From Cranoglanis bouderius (lineage: Eukaryota; Chordata; Actinopteri; Siluriformes; Cranoglanididae), in contig CM042547.1 in NCBI GenBank assembly GCA_023630585.1, forward strand, positions 1,858,450 to 1,922,449: a stretch of DNA of 64,000 nucleotides, read 5' to 3'. The notes below the pieces were generated by a model, which searched no databases, was not told where the DNA came from, and was given only the letters and a program-made list of their open reading frames with translations. Position numbers and translations under genes: made by a program. The stretch's first letter is position 1. Each line of letters begins with the position of its first letter. Shown here piece after piece: positions 10,828 through 23,135 of the stretch.

Positions 10828-10968
10828 CTGTCTGTATTTGGCCATCCATGAGCCTGTGAGGTGTGCAGTGCATGCTGGGACAGCTGCTGGAGGACTGGTG
10901 GCCGTGTCAAGAAGTGACGGATGGCGGGTTGGATGGATGCAGATGTGACGGCGCTGGCTTCAGAGAGT
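10828..10968 (-). pseudogene. pde4dip: pde4dip exon
   Basis: A 141-bp exon with acceptor TTTATAG and donor GTAGGAC, reading LSEASAVTSASIQPAIRHFL. Its phase joins the small exon at 37,587-37,641 (..LAIR then LS), as in human LALR-LSRE. The intron between them is 26.6 kb, almost all mobile DNA. Confidence 0.55.
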
Positions 10969-11329
10969 CTATAAAGGAGATAATGAGGGTGAGATAAGAT
11001 AGAATGAAATGTCAGAAAGATGGAAAAGTGATAATGTTTAGGATTGTACATATAATCGTTATTTAGCCAAGAAAACTTCTATCTAGTGAAATGAAAGATA
11101 TCCTTTACAGAACTCTCCTGGCCAATAGGCTACAGCAGTGGTTCACAAAACGTTTTGAGCAAAAGAACCCCAAATAGACATTATAGACACTGCTGAACTT
11201 TAAATGATAGTCACCTCATGCAATCCCAAGATATTTATATGTAGAGACATTTTTAAGTTCAGAGGTATTTTTCTGTTTGTGAGCAACCTAAAAAAAATGG
11301 CAATCACTGAAAATTGGCAAACAGAAGCA

Positions 11330-11780
11330 ATACAACATCACAAGGGCCAGAGTCATGTGACTGGGGCTGGAAAGAACTCAGTGACATAAGCCCAGTCCTG
11401 ACAGTTCCAAGACAGCTTTAACAGTGAGTGAATGGGGGAAATAGTGGCTACTTCAAGAAGTGATGGTGAAACTAGGTTTATTTATTTGATTATTTATTCT
11501 TTTTTTTTTTTTTTGCTCCTGTAGAAGAAACAAGCAAAGTTACATATGGTACTTAGAAATAGATAAATAAATGAATAAATAAATAAAAAAGAAATGGAAC
11601 TGATGTACATTATAAAGTTTTCAGCTCTACTTATGAAAAAGGAGGGGACATAACAGGTTTTAATACAGATCATAGAAAAAAACTTTGATGAAAACTTTAT
11701 AATGTACATCAGTTCCATTTAAAAAAAAAAAAATTATGTACCATATGTAACTTGTTTCTTCTACACAAGCAAAAAAAAAA
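11330..11780. repeat. Foldback-type repeat block, copy 1
   Basis: catcacaagggccagagtca through gaaactag is the inverted counterpart of 16,380-16,535 and a direct relative of 34,867-35,020. 11,505-11,640 (tgtagaagaaacaagc, tggaactgatgtacattata) also pairs with 11,690-11,770 inside the same block, giving a local palindrome. Confidence 0.6.
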
Positions 11781-11789
11781 AAAGTTATC

Positions 11790-13030
11790 CCGGACGATGA
11801 TCCGCATGATTATTGTTTGGAGTGCCTCGGGGAAGAGCATGCTATTGCTGCTCTTGAGGACGCTGAGTGTGAGCACTGTGAGCTGTTTCCTGTCAGATTG
11901 CTCCGCTCGATGCTTGCTTTCTTTCGAGCCTCGGCGTCCTCATTAAGATCATGGTGCTTGCGCGTTGTGCTGGCTGAGAGACGAGGACCGCGCAAGTCTT
12001 CTTCAGAGCGAGACGAGGACGCGGGTTCTCTTGCCTCTGGCGATATGGAGGCCGAGAGCGCCGCCTCTGAGCGCTCCTCGCACGACGACAAAGCGTTTGG
12101 GGAGTTACTCAAGGTAGTGACTAACACGGTGGCCAGGCTTAAGTTAGACTGGCCACAGGAGCAAGAGAACCCCAGGCACTCCAAATTAGACGACAGATTT
12201 TTGTCGGGTCCCAACATCAATCTCTCCCCTTTTTCCCAGACCTCCATGAGGAGTTATCTCGTTCATGGAGTAAGCCTTATTCCTTGCGTATCTTTGTACC
12301 CACGACGTTGATCTATTCGACTATCGTGGGTGCTAAGGTGCATGGGTATGTGACGATGCCTCAGGTCGAGGAGACGCTTGCGGGCTATCTCTCCCCTGGG
12401 AGTTTGTCATCACTTAAGAAGCCAACCCTCCCCACCAAGCCTTGCAGAGTAACATCATGGCTGGTGGGGAAGGCATTTCAAGCAGCGGGTCAGGCTGGTG
12501 CTGGCCTGCACACCATGGCGGTTCTGCAGGCATACCAGGCTGACCTGCTGAAAGACCTGAGCACGGGCGGGAGTATTAGTGAGGAGGCATTTTCAGAGCT
12601 GCGCCAAGCCACGGACCTGTCTCTTCATGCAACCAAGCAGACAGCCTGTGCCATTGCCCGTTCTATGTTGCGTTGGTTGCCACGGAGAGACACTTGTGGC
12701 TCAACCTCATGGGCATCAAGGATAGGGACAAAGTGTTCCTCCTTGATGCCCCCATATCGCCTTCTGGCCTATGTGGCGACTCCATGAATACGGTCGTCAC
12801 TAGGTTCAGGGAGGCCAAGAGACACGCAGAAGTGTTTGATAAGTTTCTTACCCGCCGTGCTCAGGCGTCATGCCTGTCGGCCACCCAGCCCCGACCCAAT
12901 CCGGTCTCCCTTCGGCGAGAGTCGCAGAAGCAGAGTGTGGCGAGCTGTGTGCCCCCTCATAGGGACTGGAGAGCTGATCGCCGATCTCAGCAGCCCAGCA
13001 AGAGGCCGGATCTGAGGACGATTATTTCAT
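11790..13030 (+). pseudogene. DIRS gag-like region (frameshifted)
   Basis: Starts with ..HDYCLECLGEEHAIAALEDA and CEHCELFPVRLLRSMLAFF, the cysteine-containing opening typical of fish DIRS Gag. It continues in two further frames (about 12,284-12,787 and 12,673-13,030), so at least two frameshifts are present. Confidence 0.65.
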
Positions 13031-14417
13031 CCAAGATGAAATCTTGCCACAACACAGGAAGTTCTTGAGGTTCACTTTTGGGGTCGAAGCTTACCAGTAT
13101 TGGGTTCTTCCATTCGGACTAGCTTTGTCACCTCACACATACACGAAATGCATGGATGCAGCACTGGCTCCTCTGCGACTCCAGGGCATCCGCATTTTAA
13201 ATTACATAGACGACTGGCTGATTCTGGCTCAGTCTCAAGAGCTGGCGCTTCGACATCAGGATGTCATCCAAGCTCATCTCAAATCTCTGGGGTTGAGACT
13301 CAATGCCGAGAAAAGCATTCTCTCTCCTGCTCAGAGGACAAAGTATTTGGGGGTTGTATGGGATTCGATCACGATGCAGGCACAGCTGTCTCCTGCACGC
13401 GTCGAATCCATTCTAAATGCCCTAAAGAACATCAAGCTAGGCCAGAGGATTACTGTTCATTACTTTCAGAAGGTTCTAGGTCTCATGGCAGCTGCATCCA
13501 CAGTGATACCCTTGGGCCCCCTGCACATGAGATCGTTTCAGTTGTGGCTCAGAGCCAGGGGATTTCAACCAAGGGCGATTCCCAGAGGCAAGTAAGGGTT
13601 ACGTGCCAGGGGCTTCATACCCTTTTTATGTGGTTCAGACCCCAGTTTCTGACTTTCTGGTCCCACTCTAGGTCCATGTTGTCGTCGCAAGATGCTAACA
13701 ACAGACTCTTCCCTCATGGGTTGGGGTGCGGTCTTGGATGGCTGTCCAGCCCAAGGGATCTGGAGAGGTCATCTTCTCGACTGGCACATCAATTGCCTCA
13801 AAATGATGGCTCTATTTCAGGCCCTGAAATACTTCCTCCAGCAGTTAAGAGGCTAACATGTCCTAGTGCGGGTGGACAACATGGCGGTAGTCTCTTACAT
13901 AAATCACCAGGGCAGACTGAGTTCATGCCGCCTGAACAGGCTAGCACAGCAGGTTCTGCTGTGGGCACAGGACAAGTTCCTGTCCCTCGGGGAATGGAAA
14001 CTCCACCCCGAAGTAGTCAGTCAAATCTGGGAAAGATTTTACGAAGCAGAGGTGGACCTCTTTGCTTCACAGGAGACGGCACAATGTCCCCTCTACTTCT
14101 CTCTGACTCCTCCAGCTCCCCTGGGTCTGGACACCATGGCCCATATGTGGCCCAGATGGGGTCTTTATGCATTTCCTCCGATCGCTCTGCTCCCGGGGTT
14201 CCTGGCCAAGATCCATCAACAAAGGACTCGCCTCTTATTGATAGCGCCCTGTTGGCTGACCAGAGTATGGTTCTCAGATCTAATATCCCTCCTCGATGGC
14301 ACGCCGTGGGCAATTCCGGTCAGGAGAGATCTCCTATCTCAGGCACAGGGGACAGTATTTCATCCCTGGCCCGAGCTCTGGAACTTTCATGTCTGGCCCC
14401 TAAGGGGGGACAACTAA
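13031..14417 (+). pseudogene. DIRS reverse transcriptase/RNase H (N-terminally deleted)
   Basis: The frame reads ILPQHRKFLRFTFG, VLPFGLALSPHTYTKCMDAA, then the catalytic ILNYIDDWLILAQ. A stop at 13,593 and others follow before the RNase H-like part VRVDNMAVVSYINHQG (13,866 on). The RT fingers region, which should precede HRKFLRF, is missing, with a deletion junction near 13,030. The product cannot be active as it stands. Confidence 0.75.
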
Positions 14418-15532
14418 GAGATGCTGGGCTTCCAGCCAACATAGTAGAGACTATTCTAAGTGCCAGGGCTCCCTCCACTAGAAGAAGTTATGTCTTCAAA
14501 TGGCACATTTTCGGAAGTTGGTGTATGGCGCACCATGTAGACCCAGTTCACTGCCAAGTTGTTTCAGTGCTGGAGTTCCTGCAAGAGAAATTGTCCTCAG
14601 GCACATGTCCTGGTACTCTCAGAGTCTATGTGGCTGCCATTTTGGCTTGCCATGCTCTGATTGATGGGGTTTCTGTGGGAAAGCACCCTTTAGTCGCCCG
14701 CTTCATTCATGGAGCCAAGCGGTTATGGCCGCCCACTAGAGTGACAGTCCCTTCGTGGGACTTAGCTATAGTGCTCGAGGGTCTGGTTGACACCCCTTTC
14801 GAACCACTAGAGTCAGCACCTGTCAGGTTTCTGACCCTAAAGATGGTTTTTCTAATGGCTAATACTTCTCTGAAGAGAATTGGGGATTTGCAGGCTCTGT
14901 CAGTCTTGGGGTACTGCCTAGACTTTGCCCCTGGGCTGGTCAAAGCTATTTTGCATCCTCACCCTAATTATCTTCCAAAACTTCCATTCTCGACCATACA
15001 TCTGGTCGTTCTTGAAGCCTTCTGTCCTCCGCCTTTCACGACAATGGAGCAGGAAAGACATCACTTACTGTGTCCAGTACGTGCTCTTCAAATTTACGTC
15101 CACCGCACCAGCCAGTGGCGTAAGTCGGAGCAGCTTTTCATATGCTATGGGGGCCGCAACCGGGGGGTGGCTGCCACTAAGCAAACTATGTCACATTGGG
15201 TGAGGGATGCCATTGCCCTAGCCTATGAGGTGCGTGGTCAAGCTTCGCCGCTAGGAGTTAGAGCCCATTCAACCAGGGGGGTTGCATCTTCTATGACTTT
15301 GGCAAGAGGTGTCCCCTTGCAGCAAGTGTGTGATGCGGCAGGTTGGTCCTTTCTGCACACATTTGTCAGATTCTATAGTTTGGATATCCATGCTACTCTG
15401 GGCTCGCATGTCCTTGAGTCAACATCCCTTAGGCATGTGAGACCTTTTTCAATGTTTGTGCACACACACTACACAACCTTGGGGGTCCAGACACTTCCAG
15501 TGCGGTGGTGTTGGTATTCTCGTTCCCATTAG
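14405..15532 (+). CDS. DIRS tyrosine recombinase
   Basis: Open from LRDAGLPANIVETILSARAP to the stop at 15,532. It contains the Arg of SLKRIGDLQAL, the H-x-x-R of RAHSTRG and the Tyr of FVRFYSLDI, the expected R-H-R-Y set. The recombinase integrates circular DIRS DNA without target duplication. The reading frame is open upstream to 13,100, but that part is a shadow of RT. The domain looks intact although the element as a whole is not. Confidence 0.75.
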   Translation, partial: GGQLRDAGLPANIVETILSARAPSTRRSYVFKWHIFGSWCMAHHVDPVHCQVVSVLEFLQEKLSSGTCPGTLRVYVAAILACHALIDGVSVGKHPLVARFIHGAKRLWPPTRVTVPSWDLAIVLEGLVDTPFEPLESAPVRFLTLKMVFLMANTSLKRIGDLQALSVLGYCLDFAPGLVKAILHPHPNYLPKLPFSTIHLVVLEAFCPPPFTTMEQERHHLLCPVRALQIYVHRTSQWRKSEQLFICYGGRNRGVAATKQTMSHWVRDAIALAYEVRGQASPLGVRAHSTRGVASSMTLARGVPLQQVCDAAGWSFLHTFVRFYSLDIHATLGSHVLESTSLRHVRPFSMFVHTHYTTLGVQTLPVRWCWYSRSH

Positions 15533-15897
15533 CGTTTGATACGCAGCATCGAGAGTAGCTTTTGATAGGGAACGTCTCGGGTTACTTGACTGTAACCCTG
15601 TTCCCTGAAAAAGCGGGAATGAGATATTGCACCTCAATGCCGCACTGTAGACGTGTTTGGCGTCTCTTCAGACAAAGTGTAACCTGAAGGTATTGTCCGT
15701 TTCACGTCTATTTATAACCTGCAGGAGGACGTAATCAATGACATAACTCACCGAGGTTATTTAAGCCAATTCTTGGCGTGTTTGACACACATGCTTTGCA
15801 ACTGGTCGAACAAAGAATGTTCCCATTAGCGTTTGATAAGCAGCATCTCGTTCCCACTTTTTCAGGGAACAGGGTTACAGTCAAGTAACCCGAGATG
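15522..15897 (+). repeat. DIRS terminal repeat complex
   Basis: Direct copies of gttcccattagcgtttgata lie at 15,522-15,541 and 15,819-15,838. An inverted pair of about 53 bp lies at 15,573-15,625 and 15,845-15,897 (tcgggttacttgactgtaac against its complement). This split terminal/internal complementary layout is diagnostic of DIRS elements. Confidence 0.75.
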
Positions 15898-16852
15898 TTC
15901 TTGCTGCTAGAAACAGAAAGTCAATCACATGACTCTGCCCCTTGTGATGTCGTTTAGCTTCTATTAGAATCTGCTGGGTTCACAATCCTTGCTGCTAGAA
16001 ACAAAAAGCCAATGGCAGTTTTCTGGCTAAGATTAAGTGATGTGTGTGCTGTTTTTTCACCTGATGACATGTTAATGAAAGGAATTATGTTTCATTGACT
16101 TGCCCAAACATTCTCGAGACTTAGGAGTTTTCTATTTTGAATGTTTAGTTAGATGTAGGCTTTGATTAGAGTTAGATATGGGCTATGATCTGTATTAAAA
16201 CCTGTTATGTCCCCTCCTTTTTCATAAGTAGAGCTGAAAACTTTATAATGTACATCAGTTCCATTTCTTTCTTTTTTTTTTTTTTTAAGTACCATATGTA
16301 ACTTTGCTTGTTTCTTCTACAGGAGCAAAAAACAAACAAACAAACAAAAAATAATAAATAATCAAATAAATAAATAAATAAACCTAGCTTCACAATCACT
16401 TCTTGAAGGAGCCACTATTTCCCCCTTCACTCCCTGTTAAAGCTGTCTTGGAACTGTCAGGACTGGGCTTACATCACTGAGTTCTTTCCCGCCCCGTCAC
16501 ATGACTCTGGCCCTTGTGATGTCGTTTTGCTTCTTATTTATTCTTTTTTTTTTTTTGCTCCTGTAGAAGAAACAAGCAAAGTACTTAAAAATACCAGGTA
16601 TAACAGGTTTAAATACAGATCATAGCCCATATCTAACTCTAATCAAAGCCTACATCTAACTAAACATTCAAAATAGTAAACTCCTAAGTCTCGAGAATGT
16701 TTGGGCAAGTCAATGAAAAATAATTCCTTTCATTAACATGTCATCAGGTGAAAAAACAGCACATACATCACTTAATCTTAGCCAGAAAACTGCCACTGGC
16801 TTTCTGTTTCTAGCAGCAAGGACTGGGAACCCAGCAGATTCTAATAGAAGCA
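15898..16852. repeat. Foldback-type repeat, large palindrome
   Basis: 15,955-16,208 is repeated as its reverse complement at 16,608-16,850 (ctaacattcaaaatag, tctcgagaatgtttgggcaa and so on), about 250-bp arms around a 400-bp centre. The centre includes 16,380-16,535, the inverted relative of 11,330-11,475. The right arm is cut at 16,852 by the CACTA-like element and resumes at 34,863. Confidence 0.7.
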
Positions 16853-19146
16853 CCCTTGTGAAAAAGAAGTGTGCTTAATTGCATTAAAATTGTACTTTTG
16901 TGTACTTCAAATCTTAAAAGTATACTTTTTAAAAAGTGTACTTGCAGATAATACAATATAATTTAAATTAAAGGCCACTTAAGTGTACTTAAAGAGTGTA
17001 CACTTTAATGACAATATTTTTTTAATATACTTAAGTGCACTTTTAAAAATTGCACTTTATAATAATGTCTAATTAAGTATTACTTGAACATACATTTTAC
17101 ATAATTATGATTTTATTGTGTTTTAAATAAGTACACTTATTTTGATATATGTATCAATATACTAAAGCACATGTAAAATAATTTATTTTAATTTCAGCTT
17201 AAGTGTGTTGTCCAAAATTACATTCATTAATGTATTTTAAATGTGTTTAGTCACAGTACAGTTTTTAATAATAATGTGTTGTATTTAACTGTGTACAAAA
17301 TAATTTCCAAATCTTTAAGCACAAGACAGCTGTTTGATATACAGATTTTATAATGATCTCAGTACTTACATATGGTGTTAAGAAAATATACACTTCTCCA
17401 TTTATTGATTACATTGAGTATGTAAAGCACACTTACAGTATACAAAGGATTAGTATAACATTTCTGTACAGAACAAGAAAGAATTTAGCATTCTTATGAA
17501 AAGCATGTTTCGTATGGTGTAAAACTAGATTCTGTTATTCTTACCCAGTTAGGCTATAATGTACACACCATTCAGTCCCTTTCTACATTATTTGGGAGAG
17601 GTATGACAAAGGTACTGTCCTGTAACTTTACCATTACACATTTTCTTTTAAATGAGTCAGTGTTCACAGCATACACATGACTGGTTTCAGACACCTCATA
17701 CACAAACTTGGATGAAATATTCAACTGAATGTCCCTACACAGTGGTGTTCTTGACTTTACAAGCTTCTGCACAACTACACAGCAATTTTTTTTCCACCAT
17801 CACTCTTTGAAGCACTGTTCCTGTCAGTTTCAAAGAAATTAAGCTCAAGACTTTACACAAGGTCCCATCTTTTAATTCTGCAATAGAATTATTTATTTTC
17901 TTTAATCTGCTGTAACCTTCTGCATGATAGAGTGTCTCACCAATTAGGAAACGACTGTAGGATGAACAGTTACACACTTTACCACCATTCAGTTCTTCAA
18001 TGGCAAAGACATGTGATGCACATACAGTGTCAGAAAGAGGGCCAAACACAGTGACATTTCCAGTCAGATTCTTCCCATTACAACTCATGGAATTACTATT
18101 TTGCAGTTGGGAGAAGAGGTTTTTTAGTTTATCGTCTGTGTTGACTAAGCATTTTCCCACCCTTTTTTGCAGACTCTTCCACCTAAGGAATGTCTTTATT
18201 ATTTGAACAGGGACATGTGTAGTACCGCTGAAGTACTTTAATAAAATACCATTGAAAGATTCAAATGAAAATGTTGATGTTGCCCACAAAGGACCCCAGT
18301 TCCTAACACTTTCAGCAAGGTGTGTCAACAGGTGTACATTAAATGACACATTCTTAATGCCATACACCACCTCAAACTGAATCACAAACTTCTTCAGTGC
18401 AATTTCCGCTACACTGACTGCACAGAGTTTCACCTGCTGCTGAAGAAGTATGTGCAAAGCAAAAACTAAAAGAAACAGCTGGTTCCAATATTTCTTCATT
18501 AGAACACCATTTAGAATAGGCAAAGAATAGAAAAGAAGAAATGACTGCCATTCTGATGCTTTCCAATATTTTCTGTCTTGTAATGACCTGGGTGTTCTGG
18601 TTATCTCTACAGGAGGTTTTATAGCCAACAGTTCTCGGTCAATTATGTCTGCTTTCGTTCCTATGTACCACTCTTTGTTGTGATTGGTAGAGTCCAGCCA
18701 AAGAGTTGCCAGTTGTCGAGTGACACCCAGACAAACACTATGCTGGTATTCTGGGACAAAACCGTTAATCATTTGAAACTCTTGTAATCGCATCAATTCT
18801 GACGGGCCTTTAACACCCTTGACTGGCAGTTCTACGGTAGCTGCCATAGCATGCTCATAATGTTCAGTTTCTGATCTGAGAACAGGCTCTGGTCTTCTAT
18901 ATGGATAAGGACCTCCACCTATGTGATAGCAGAAATCACACCCATATTGTCCATTGAATTGTTTTGTGTTTCTGAGGAGTGGCAACTGAGTCAGAGCTAC
19001 ATATTAGTGCATACACCTTGGAAATGCGCTCTACATTCTGTGAGTTTTTCCAAATTAACCCTTTCCTCTCAAGAGAACACAGCTCATTCACAAAAGGGGT
19101 TAGCAGCACAGACATGATTGGTTTCTTTTCACCAAACCAAATACAT

Positions 19147-22100
19147 CTTCTTTTCCTTTTGGCTGCTCCCTTCAGGGGTCGCCACAGTGAATCATTTGCC
19201 TCCATCTAGCCCTATCCCCTGCATCCTCTTCTCGCAGACCGACTACCTTCATGTCCTCCATCACTACATCCATAAACCTCCTCTTTGGTCTTCCTCTCGG
19301 CCTCCTGCCTGGCAGCTCTAACCTCAGCATCCTTTTACCAATATATTCACTCTCCCTCCTCTGAACATGTCCAAACCATCTCAACCTGGCCGATCTAACT
19401 TTGTCTCCAAAACATCTCACATGTGCTGTCCCTCTGATGTACTCATTCCTGATCCTATCCATCCTCATCACTCCCAAAGAGAACCTCAACATCTTCAGCT
19501 CTGCTACCTCTAACTCTTCCTCCTGTCTTTTCCTCAGTGCAACTATCTCCAAACCATACAACATCGCTGGTCTCACTACTGTCCTGTACACCTTTCCTTT
19601 CATTCTTGCTGGTACTCTTTTATCACACAACAGACCTGACACTTTTCTCCAGACAATCCAACCTGCCTGCACACGCTTCTTCACCTCGTTTCCACACTCC
19701 CCATTGCTCTGGACTGTTGACCCTAAGTACTTAAAATCCTGCACCTTCTTTACCTCTTCTCCCTCTAACCTCACTGTTCCACTTGGATCCCTCTCATTCA
19801 CACACATGTATTCTGTCTTGCTGCGACTAACCTTCATTCCTCTTCTCTCCAGAGCAAACCTCCACCTCTCTAGAGTTTACTCCACTAGCTCCCTGCTCTC
19901 ACTACAGATCACAATGTCATCCGCAAACATCATAGTCCATGGAGATTCCTGTCTGACCTCATCTGTCAGCCTGTCCATCACCACCGCAAACAAGAAGGGG
20001 CTCAGAGCTGATCCTTGATGCAGTCCCACCTTCACCGTGAACTCCTCTGTCACACCTACTGCACACCTTACCACTGTCCTACTGCTCTCATACATATCCT
20101 GCACCACTCTAACATACTTTTCTGCCACTCCAGACCTCCTCATACAATACCACAGCTCCTCTCTTGGCACCCTGTCATACGCTTTCTCTAAATCTACAAA
20201 GATACAATGCAGCTCTTTCTGACCCTCTCTGTACTTCTCCATCAACATTCTCAAAGCAAATATTGCATCTGTAGTGCTCTTTCTTGGCATGAAACCATAC
20301 TGCTGCTAACAAATGCTCACTTCTCCCCTTAGCCTTGCTTCCACTACTCTTTCCCACAACTTCATTGTATGGCTCATCAGCTTAATACCTCTGTAGTTTC
20401 CACAATTCTGCACATCTCCCTTGTTCTTAAAAATTGGCACCAAAACACTTCTCCTCCATTCCTCAGGCATCCTCTCACTCTCTAAGACCTCATTGAACAA
20501 CCTAGTTAAAAACTCTACTGCCATCTCTCCTAGACACTTCCATACTTCCACTGGTATGTCATCAGGACCCACCGCCTTTCCTCTCTTCATCCTCTTCAAA
20601 GCTCTCCTAACTTCACCCTTGCTAATCCTTTCTACTTCCTGCTCAACAATATTTGCCTCTACTACTCTTCTCTCCCTGTCATTTTCCTCATTCATCAGAT
20701 CCTCAAAGTACTCCTTCCATCTTTCCCTCACCCTCCTGTCATCTGTCAACACATTTCCATCTCTATCTTTAATCACTCTAATCTGCTGCACATCCTTTCC
20801 ATCTCTATCCCTCTGCCTCGCCAACCGATACAAATCCCTCTCACCTTCCTTACTATCTAACCTTGCATACATGTCCTCATAAGCTTTCTGTTTGGCCTTT
20901 GCCACCTCTATCTTAACCTCACGCTGCATCTCCCTATATTCCTGTCTACTTTCCTCTGTCCTCTCACTGTCCCACTTCTTCCTAGCTAACCTCTTCCTTT
21001 GGATACTCTCCTGAACTTCCTTATTCCACCACCAAGTCTCCTTGTCTTCCTTCCTCCTTCCAGATGACACACCTAGCACCTTCCTACCTGTCTCCCTGAT
21101 CACTTTGGCTGTAGTAGTCCAGTCATCTGGAAGCACCTCCTGACCACCTAAAGCCTGTCTCAACTCCTCCCTGAAAACCACACAGCAATCTTCCTTTTCC
21201 AACTTCCACCACTTTGTCTTCTGCTCTGCCTTTGCTCTCTTCATCTTCCTCACCACCAGAGTCATCTTACACACCACCATCCTATGCTGTCTAACTATAC
21301 TCTCTCCTACCACTACTTTGCAATTGCTAATCTCCACCAGATTACAGTGTCTACATAAGATATAGTCCACCTGTTTGCTCCTGCCACCACTCTTATATGT
21401 CACCCTGTGTTCCTGCCTCTTCTGAAAGTATGTGTTCACCACAGCCATCTCCATACTTTTAGCAAAGTCTACCAACCTCTGTCCTTCTGGGTTCCTTACC
21501 TTAAGACCAAACCTGCCCATCACTTCCTCATCCCCACTATTGCCTTCACCAACATGTCCATTAAAGTCTGCCCCTATCACCACTCTCTCACCTCTGGGAA
21601 CACTCTGCATCACTTCCTCAAGCTCGCTCCAGAATCTGTCTTTCTCCTCTTGCTCACATCCTACTTGTGGAGCGTAAGCACTAACAACATTCAACATCAC
21701 ACCTTCAATTTCCAGCTTCAGTGTCAACCTATCTGACACTCTCTTTACCTCCAGAACACTCTTCACAAACTCCTCCTTCAGGATCACTCCTACTCCATTT
21801 CTCTTCCTGTCCACACCATGATAAAACAGTTTAAACCCTGCTCCAATGCTTCTAGCCTTGCTCCCTTTCCACCTGGTGTCCTGAACACACAGAATGTCGA
21901 CTTTCCTCCTCTGCATCATATCTACCAGCTCTCTGCCTTTACCTGTCATCGTACCAACATTCAAAGTCCCTACTTTCAATCCTAAACTCCTGCCTTTCCT
22001 CTTCTCTCTCTGCCTACGGACAAGCTTTCCTCCTCTAACACACCTTCCTCCTCTCCTTCTTCGACCAACAGTAGCCCAATTTCCACCAGTGCCCGGTAGG

Positions 22101-22283
22101 TCAACGGCACCGATGGCAGTCGTTGTTAGCCCGGGCCCCGACCGATCCGGTATGGAAGTCATGTTAGTGATTCGCATATTGAATTTGGCAAAATTTGCCC
22201 TTCCTGACACAACCCTCTCTATTTATCCGGGCTTGGGACCGGCACAAAAAGTATACTGCCTTGTGACCTCCTGTGGCTAGATT
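19147..22283 (-). mobile_element. Near full-length RTE-clade LINE
   Basis: Flanked by a perfect 16-bp target duplication, ACCAAACCAAATACAT, at 19,131-19,146 and 22,284-22,299. The minus-strand ORF has an AP endonuclease (LKVGTLNVGTMTGKGRELVD, ILCVQDTRWKG, VVIGADFNGHVG), a reverse transcriptase (YRGIKLMSHTMK, IFVDLEKAYDRVP, FADDIVI) and the C-terminal RTE region (SRSKTEYMCVNE, RLRWFGHVQRR). Only two in-frame stops break it, near 20,307 and 19,877. It inserted into the CACTA transposase gene. The 3' end has no poly-A, as is usual for RTE. Confidence 0.9.
19172..22210 (-). pseudogene. RTE endonuclease-reverse transcriptase with two stops
   Basis: The frame from 22,210 holds the endonuclease and N-terminal RT (634 codons) up to a TAG near 20,307 (..EVSIC stop QQYGFMP). 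It resumes through the FADD box to a stop near 19,877 (SRELVE stop TLERW). The last part (MKVSRSKTEYM to IHCGDP) is open. The rest of the protein reads without frameshift, so the copy is fairly young. Confidence 0.85.
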
Positions 22284-23135
22284 ACCAAACCAAATACATG
22301 GCACACAGATATTGTTTTTTCTTCCTTTGGCTGTAGTTCTATGACCTGACATTGAATGGGCCACACCTGGTAATTTGAGCTTCTGAAAATGGGAATTCCA
22401 TCACAATTCCACAGTAAGCTTATGTCACATTAACCTAACTGGACATTTTCTCTCAATTTTCTATATTCAGCTCCACCCTGTATGTCATTTAGATCATCTT
22501 TCTCAGCTGTAGTCTGCCTTGACAAAGTTAAACTTTGATTTTCAAGAATGTCTTTGAGCTGTGATGACAAGCTCAATACTAGGAAAAAAGAGCCATTTTT
22601 CAGATTAGCATCTGCATCAAAGGCTGCCTCACAGATAGCACAATGCATTGGGATTTTCTCTCTTGAGGTTCATAATGTCCAAACTCACCAAAACGTTTGT
22701 TAAACAGGTATACAGTTTCAGGTACCAACCCTGGAAAATGTTCATTAAAATTTTTTAAAAGATGTTCTAATGCAACTCCTGTTAGATTATGTTGCAACAC
22801 ATATGACCTCAACAGCAGAAAACTCTGGCCTTTGGTAAGAGATGATCCAGGATACAGCAACTCATCAGTTATGTGGCTCCTAAAAACATGTAGAGATTTT
22901 TAGGCAGTTATTTTTCCATGTTTAAATTAATAGCATGCTTCAGGTTAGTCAATAATTAATTTTTGTTAAATGGTCTCATGATTGAAACTATATATCACTA
23001 TAGTTATTATTATTTTTTTGTGCTTGCAGTTTAATGCTTATTTTGATTTTTGAACATGCTGTGGTACATACTGGTTTGAAGTACATACATTTGATTTATA
23101 GTTACAGCAATTATGGATTTAAATTTGATTTAGAC

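Larger units (their letters stand above)
11786..15897 (+). mobile_element. DIRS-like tyrosine-recombinase retrotransposon, defective
   Basis: Gag-like, reverse transcriptase/RNase H and tyrosine recombinase segments occur in order, followed by the inverted and direct terminal repeats that characterise DIRS. The left terminal repeat is missing and the element abuts a poly-A-like run at about 11,785. The gag region is split among frames, the N-terminal part of RT is deleted, and stops interrupt the RT/RH frame. It is a degraded copy lodged between foldback repeats within a pde4dip intron. Confidence 0.85.
17572..22900 (-). pseudogene. EnSpm/CACTA transposase, split by an RTE insertion
   Basis: Read on the minus strand, the N-terminal part (22,860 on) gives YPGSSLTKGQSFLLLRSYVL and ALEHLLKNFNEHFPGLVP, then a C-x2-C (HCAICEAAFDADANL), then WNCDGIPIF with the probable first catalytic Asp. 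It is interrupted at 22,284-19,147 by the LINE. It resumes with CIWFGEKKP, QFNGQYGCDFCYH, NGFVPEYQHSVCLGVTRQL, YWKASEWQSFLLFYSLPIL and NVHLLTHLAESVRNWGPLWA, all typical of animal EnSpm transposases. The frame ends at 17,572 (PLPNNVERD). Lesions: a frameshift near 22,650, a stop near 22,430, a homopolymer frameshift near 17,790, and the LINE. No longer functional here. Confidence 0.75.

Noticed and set aside
13100..14400. N-terminal two fifths of the 810-codon plus-strand ORF
   Set aside because: Shadow of the DIRS RT/RNase H frame. Only the part after about 14,405 is the tyrosine recombinase.
19401..22280. Plus-strand ORFs rich in Ser/Pro/Leu
   Set aside because: Antisense shadows of the RTE ORF.
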